From Carnegiea gigantea (taxonomy: Eukaryota > Streptophyta > Magnoliopsida > Caryophyllales > Cactaceae), in contig JAKOGI010000004.1 in assembly GCA_029747015.1 (NCBI GenBank), forward strand, positions 147,001 to 211,000: a stretch of 64,000 nt of DNA, written 5' to 3'. Shown in pieces: positions 58,336 to 64,000 of the stretch. Position 1 is the first letter of the stretch; each line of letters opens with the position of its first letter. The notes under the pieces were generated by a model. It was given only the letters and a program-made list of their open reading frames with translations. It was not told where the DNA came from and did no database searches. The translations under genes were made by a program, and so were the position numbers.

Positions 58336-60600
58336 TAAGTATTTTTTCTCCAAAATTAAATGGATATGAAATCGGTTCTAGAAAGGGCTCTGGGTGTTTA
58401 GAATCAGAGTTACATAGAAACAATTTATTGTATTTATTCCAGCGAAACCTCTGTGAAAGTAGAGCCCTGTTTAACAATTTTGAAAATTGAAATTGAAAAC
58501 TAAGACCAATATTTGAGCGGTGCCATTGTACGTGGTTCCTTGATATAAGTGCTCAGTACACACTTTCATTTTATTTTTAACTGCTCTAAGCACTGAGTGT
58601 CTTATAAAATAAATAGTATAATGGATTGTACGTGATAAGAATGGAGGAGCAATTTATTTGCATAAAGTAATCCATTAGTTATGGGATAAAGCTTAGTTTA
58701 GTTAATTGTAGCTAGGTCTAGCTTGGGATTTGCTATCTTTGGCACATAGCACATTTACCATTTACAGTAGACTTCTCTTAAAGTGATGGAATTAGTGAGA
58801 ATAACTAAATGATAATCTCGATTAAGGTGGTGGTCCCGTTGCTCTAATTGCTGCCTAATTCCCTCAATTTGCTCCAAAAAGATCTTGACCTTAACACCAA
58901 TCCTTTTTATGCTTTTTGTGAAGTCTCAAATTGAGCATAGAATGGCATGTTAGTCGCGTAAAATAAGAGCCGGTTCCATGGGATTTTATGTGGCTTGCCG
59001 TGCTAATCGGCTGCTTGCCCGTTGGGAAAAGTTTTTGTCTATTTAAACACAGGACACCATTTATGGGACCTACTTAATTTCACCAATCTTAAAAAAGTTA
59101 TGAATTTGTGGTTTAGCTTGGTGCTTTCCCATAAACATGTGAGCTAGCTCACAATTAGGGTTCGTATAGATTTCTTTCCTTTTTTAAAATAAAAATTGGG
59201 ATTTTTATTGATGTATAGTAATAGATATATCTACAACCAATATCAAATTTAGTTAGATATAAATTTCAAAAGCAATCCTCTTAAATTAAAGATTGTCATG
59301 TAATAAGTTGATGATTAAGTGGTCAATTCATCTAATTATCATTTCCCCCAATACAATTTTTTCTTGGTGAATCCTTGACCGTCATGACTTTTTAAAATGT
59401 GAATTGTTTTAAGGTTGTACATAAATCACATGAAACAAAGGAGACTTATGATAGATCTGCATAAATTGATAGACCTCTTCGAAAAATCAATGGGTGCAAC
59501 TAACAGTGAAGTAACAACCTTAACTTGATTGAAGGATGGGAGGGGATGTTGTAGCATAGTAGTCCGCTACCCTAAAATTGAATTTCTTCTATTGAATTGT
59601 ACATTGAGGACTCGTAAGCAATCGATCTCCAAGGATACATGGCAAGTTGCTCCAATGACATGCTAGTTAGATCGAACAATGATGAGAATCTTTGAACAAT
59701 TACCCAAAAGTTCTCGATAGAGTTTAGGAGCAATGTTTAGTGCTTTTCTCTATGTATGAACCTGTAGCTGAGATGTTTGGTTTATAGATAAAGGAGGACT
59801 GTAAAAAGGACAAAGGCAAAAGAGGCTGATTTTGTAGAGAAAAATCAGCAGCAATAATGCAGAGAATATAATTGTGGAGATGGAAATAAGATATTGTAAT
59901 TATTACTCACCAAAAATAACCATGCCCACCGGGACGGCTATGCGCGTGTGGTGTCTGAGGTTCCCTTCAACCACATGGCTTTCCAGGAGGTCGTGGGAGA
60001 CAGAAGTATACAAATGTAATTAAGAACTGTTTGTGAGAGTTTAATGTAGGACACCAAACGTAATCCAATGAAACATCGGTTTCTCTCTCCATTTTTGAAG
60101 CAACCCCATCATTCCCCACATGATTCAACGAGATTGATATCAAATGATAGAATAGGGCATTCTAAGTAAAAATAGAAAAAATGTACATATACCAATTTCT
60201 TTTTGACTTGAATTAAATATCTAGTGTTTGCAAGTATGTCTTACATCTGTTAAGGTGGGAAAAACCTGTGCCCGAATGATATTTGTAAAGACCAAACTAT
60301 GCATACTCATGCTCCCATAACGTCACATATTCTGGCAAATGTTGACGCATAAAAGTGTCGACGTCAATACCTGAATTCTCATAAATGTTCTAGAGAGTTT
60401 TTAGCCCATAAACGCTCACATGGGGCAGGCATCGACCTTTATATTCACATAATTGAATTCCATCAAGTACAATCTACCATGCATTACCACTACGGCTATG
60501 GACTCATTAAAAACTAGAGGTTGATCCTTAACAGGTTTGACAAGAAATGAGAATACTACTTGTTTTATTCATAGGAAAGGTTTGTAGTAAGACGTTAAGT
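58336..60600. other. Intergenic, no gene seen
   Basis: AT-rich sequence. A GC-richer patch at 59920-60000 could be a gene fragment but matches nothing recognisable. Confidence 0.45.
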
Positions 60601-61632
60601 TGTTTCGTGTTTAAGCACCAAAAGTGTCAAATTAAGTACTTCTAGTCACTTAGTTTTTGTTTGTAATCGAGATTATTTTTGAATTTTATTCGTTTGTTAT
60701 TTGATTTTTGTAGGAAATAATATTGCGATGAAAATCTGATTGATTGGGCCAAAATAAAAGAAGAAGAAGAAACAAGGGAAAAAAACAGAAGAACCCAGCC
60801 CAACAAAGAAGCCCAGTTGCAGCCTCCTACCTTCCCAACTCCCTGCTTTCCTTTTCTCAGTAGCCACAAATTAGAAATTGAAGGGAAAATTGAGATTTTG
60901 GGTGAAAATTGGAATATGGGTATTATTAGGAAGGTAGAAAATTTGATTTTTATTTGGGCAATCTTTGTAATTAGGAAATCAGCATTAGTATAAATAGGGG
61001 TTTTAGGAGACTCTTGGTGATCATCAATTCTTCTTCTCTTCTTCTCTTCTAGTATTGGTATAGTTCTTGAGAATTCTTGTAATTTTTAGTTGAGATTTAA
61101 TTTCAAGTTCTTGTTTTAATTTAAATTCCGAGTTTTAGTTGTCATTCAAGTTATTAGTTCAAATATTATTTCTCTAGTTTTATTTCAATTCGAGCCTTCT
61201 ACTCTCAAGTTGAAATTTCTCTACAAGAGTTCTCTTTCAAGATTCAAGTTCCAAGGTCACTCTTAAAGATTCAATCTTTATTCATGGATTTCTTGATTAT
61301 AGCTCATAATTTCTCCTCTTGAGATAAGTTCTTTCTACCTTCTTACTTTGTGCTAGCTTTCGTTTAAATTTCACATTTTATGTTTGGGTTATATTAATTC
61401 TACCTTATTTCTTTGTTGTTAATTTTAGTTTCAATTAGTTCTAGTTAAATTCCAAGTGTTTCATCTTAGTTAAATTCTTGATTATTATTTGGAATTAATT
61501 TTAGTTTGTTCTGATTAGTTCAATAGTTAGATTCTAGTAATTAAACTCAACCCATCTCTATGGACGATCCGTAAAGTGCTACGACACAGCTGTACACTTA
61601 CGGCTTTATTTCACAGTTTTGAAACACAAACA
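60601..61632 (+). mobile_element. Probable 5' LTR of the Athila-type element
   Basis: The right end is set by the primer site (CACAAACA, then AGTTT, then the primer site). The left end is a guess at TGTTTCGTGT (60601), giving 1.03 kb. It contains a strong TATA box near 60989. Confidence 0.5.
60989..61000 (+). promoter_or_regulatory. TATA box of the Athila-type LTR
   Basis: TATAAATAGGGG, a near-ideal plant TATA sequence, is followed by a CTTCTTCTC-rich stretch about 35 bp on, where transcription would start. Confidence 0.7.
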
Positions 61633-61637
61633 AGTTT

Positions 61638-61655
61638 TGGCGCTGTTATCGGGGA
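61638..61655 (+). other. Primer binding site of the Athila-type element
   Basis: TGGCGCTGTTATCGGGGA matches the tRNA-Asp-complementary site TGGCGCCGTTGCCGGGGA, with substitutions that look like decay. Confidence 0.8.
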
Positions 61656-61858
61656 TGGTGTTGAAAGTGATTATTAGTTTTAATTGTTAAATCACTTTAA
61701 ATAATTGTTTGAGTCTAGTCCTTATTTGTTTACTTGATTTAGTAGCTTAAATTTAGAGTAGTTGCTGGAATTGCTTACTTTGTTTACTTTTAATAGTTTA
61801 ATTTATTTATGTTTTTATTTTTTTTATTACATTCATCACCTTAAAAGTTTGAACTGTA

Positions 61859-62890
61859 TTGCTTTCAAAAAAAAGGGAAAAAAATTTGAAAATTCCCAAA
61901 AGAAATCATAAAAACAAAGAGGGTTCTTATTGCATGAGTGCTTGGGTTAGGGAACCTAATAGCAAATGCTTAAATAGAGTGGAAATCGGCCTAAACAGCA
62001 GTGAATCAAAACATGAAATTGAGGATAAAAAGATGGATGAAGCGAGACGAGTCACTTAATGACATCTTTTATCCACCTAGGACCACTGCACCATCTTATT
62101 TTAATATACTGGCGCTAGAAAATATTACTCTCGAACTTAAACCCCAATATGCCCATATGTTTTCTAAGTTTACGGGTATAGAGGATGTTTATCTTTTTCT
62201 ACGAGAGTTTGAAGAGGTTTATTCCATGATTTGTTACCCTAATGTGCCTATTGATACGGTGCGTTTGAAATTCATTCTGTTTGCTTTAAAAGATGATGCT
62301 AAAAGGTGGATTATAGCTTACCTGCGAACTCCATTACAAACTGGGATGGGTTTGTGCATGTCTTTTTGCAAAAATACTTCCCTAATAGCAAAATGGTTAA
62401 GCTAAGGAATGAAATATATCAATTCGTACAAGCTGATGGGGAATAATTTTTGAAATACCTTGATAGGTTTAAAAACCTCTTATCTCAATGTCCTCACCGT
62501 GGTTTAGACCAAGCCCGTTTATGTCAAATTATTTATGAAGATCTTGACCAACAAAATAGGACAATGGTGAAGTCAATGTGTCAAGGGGGGTTTTCTTTCC
62601 AAAAGCCCTGCTAATGCTTGGGAATTCCTAGAGGATCTAACTGAAAAAAACCATGCAATGGAAAACCACTAGAGATGACAGTCTGAACTCTAGGTATAAT
62701 GAGACAAGGGGTGGCATACATGCTGTATCTGAATTGAGTCAACTGGAATCTCAATTTGCTGCCCTTGAAAATATGATGAAACGATTAGTTCTACAACAAC
62801 TCCAACCTTCCCAGACTCCTGAAGTGTGATCCCAATGCCATGCGTTGGATCATACCTTGAGTACATGTCCCTACTTTACTCACCACTTGG
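61859..62890 (+). pseudogene. gag remnant of the Athila-type element
   Basis: The first frame (61859-62059) is Lys-rich and frameshifts near 62045 into the frame 62001-62405. That frame reads 'DIFYPPRTTAPSYFNILALE', 'PQYAHMFSKFTGIEDVYLFL' and 'CYPNVPIDTVRLKFILFALK'. After further shifts come 'NSKMVKLRNEIYQFVQADGE' and 'DRFKNLLSQCPHRGLDQARL'. The zinc knuckle near 62824-62870 ('SQCHALDHTLSTCP') has its first Cys codon turned into TGA. It normally encodes the particle-forming Gag. Several stops and shifts show inactivity. Confidence 0.8.
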
Positions 62891-63700
62891 CCTCAGGCTA
62901 AGAATAGGTGAACGTGGCCTACCAAATATCAAAGAATGACCCATATGCTCCTACCTTTAATCCAGGGTGGCGTACTCATCCTAACTTCTCTTGGAGTAAT
63001 GGACCTAATGCGGTAGTGCCTAATCAATATGGAGGGTTGCCTACAAATTCCTCTTAAACCATGCCAAGGCCTAATTACCAAGGTTTTTCAAATGGCCTAG
63101 GCAACTACTTCCTCCTCCCATGGCATCTAATGCCCAGTCTCAGCCTCCTCTTAGTTATAATGAATTTGATCAATATGAGAGGAGAATTAAAAGTGACATA
63201 AAAAGAATGTTAAAATAAAATAATGAAAGAATTCTTAGAGCAATAACTGAATAATTCTCCCAGTCTGCTATGGCAAATAGGGAGAAAGGAACCTTTCCTA
63301 GTTAGCTTGAGACCAACCCCGAGGGTGGAGCCTCCCCTGACTCTGCTCCTGACACTCTTAGGAAGGTTAATGCTATCATAACTTTGAGATCAGGAAAAGA
63401 GATTGATAATCATGCAGAAGATAAGTTGAATGAGAAATCTGATATACTCCCTCCTATTACCACTAATGATTCTGGAGAATCTAAAAAGGATGAGCCTACT
63501 GCTACAGTGACCATACCTCCTCCTAAGACTACTTCTACCCCTCCCATACAGGTTCAGAAACCTATAGCCCCTTTTCCCAACCGGATAAAAGGGAAAAAGG
63601 ACCAAACTCATATTGATAACATCAGTGAGACATTCTCCCAAGTCAAAATTAACATTCCCCTACTAGATACTCTCCAACAGATGCCCCCATATGCGAGATT
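62891..63700 (+). pseudogene. Gag-to-protease linker of the Athila-type element
   Basis: Broken frames carry 'NVAYQISKNDPYAPTFNPGW' (about 62920) and 'TLRSGKEIDN' (about 63380), followed by a Pro/Thr-rich stretch ('PPPKTTSTPPIQVQKPIAPF', 63510-63580). These are typical of the region between Athila Gag and protease. Stops occur near 62900, 63058, 63217 and 63252. Confidence 0.65.
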
Positions 63701-64000
63701 TCTGAAGAAGCTTTTCACTAATAAGAGGGCAACTGCTGTGCCCAAGAGAACTTTCTTAGCCTCTAATGTTAACTCCATTATCTCTAATCAGATTCCTATC
63801 AAATACCAATATCGCAGTTGCCCTACCATTTCCATAGTGATAGGTGACCAAGTCATTCATAGAGCTTTACTGGACTTGGGAACTAGTGTAAACTTATTTC
63901 GATTCACTGTTTATAGGAGACTTGGATTAGGTGAGCTGAAACCTATCAAGATTGTCCTCCAATTAGCCGATAGGTCTACTAGAATACCTTGGGGTGTGGT
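63701..64000 (+). pseudogene. Aspartic protease region of the Athila-type pol (partial)
   Basis: An open stretch reads 'SCPTISIVIGDQVIHRALLD', the catalytic motif 'LLDLGTSVNLF' (Asp codon at 63872) and 'LGLGELKPIKIVLQLADRST', to the window edge. The D-L-G-T/A-S form is usual in the Athila lineage. RT and integrase would follow outside the window. Confidence 0.8.

Larger units (their letters stand above)
60601..64000 (+). mobile_element. Athila-type Ty3/gypsy retrotransposon (5' part, runs off the right edge)
   Basis: A TG...CA LTR candidate, a tRNA-Asp-type primer site, a long leader, broken gag and the start of the protease follow in order on the plus strand. The gag and protease wording ('NPGWRTHPNFSW', 'LGLGELKPIKIVLQLADRST') is characteristic of the Athila lineage. 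The rest of pol and the 3' LTR are outside the window. Confidence 0.85.

Overview
The window looks like a stretch of a flowering-plant (eudicot-type) nuclear chromosome: long AT-rich spacers, few genes and a dense load of plant transposable elements. Only one region looks like an intact host gene: a single-exon ALOG/LSH (LIGHT-DEPENDENT SHORT HYPOCOTYLS) transcription-factor gene at 36641-37249. The species cannot be named from the sequence alone.

Left part (1-8801). The window opens inside a minus-strand Ty1/copia element (start of gag, primer binding site, 277-bp LTR). It is followed by a decayed plus-strand LINE (about 1230-5787) that carries a minus-strand tRNA-derived SINE inserted with a 10-bp target-site duplication (TSD), then by a possible MITE, and then by the reverse transcriptase/RNase H part of an endogenous pararetrovirus (Caulimoviridae).

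Nested block (8802-30280). A CACTA DNA transposon (CACTACTAG termini, TSD TAT) is inserted into the pararetroviral reading frame, which resumes at 30281. A 17.6-kb Ty3/gypsy element (11227-28844, TSD ATACT) sits inside the CACTA, and a 3.46-kb TG...CA element that looks like a solo LTR (22089-25548) sits inside a tandem array of that gypsy element. The gypsy element has gag, protease, RT, two RNase H domains and integrase, which fits the Tat lineage. Downstream of pol it has an unusual 3' module: two arrays of a hairpin-rich unit of about 60 bp, a long antisense Transposase_28-type gene with a visible intron, and four related antisense ORFs, two of which have their own TATA box and AATAAA signal. 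This module is the most interesting part of the window.

Middle (30281-46564). The distal pararetrovirus segment ends in an apparent viral promoter and polyadenylation region. After it come short non-autonomous elements, the LSH gene with its promoter, more repeat debris, an intact-looking SINE with a 9-bp TSD, and a Helitron-like 3' terminus.

Right part (46565-64000). Five head-to-tail copies of a 1.09-kb AT-rich unit make up 5.4 kb, in an alternating A-B-A-B order plus a divergent fifth copy. A TIR element with internal repeats of about 170 bp and a small element resembling the array ends follow. The window closes inside an Athila-type Ty3/gypsy element (LTR with TATA box, tRNA-Asp primer site, broken gag, start of protease). 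Almost every element coding region carries stops or frameshifts, so the elements are relics. No rRNA, tRNA gene, CRISPR array or bacterial-type operon was seen.
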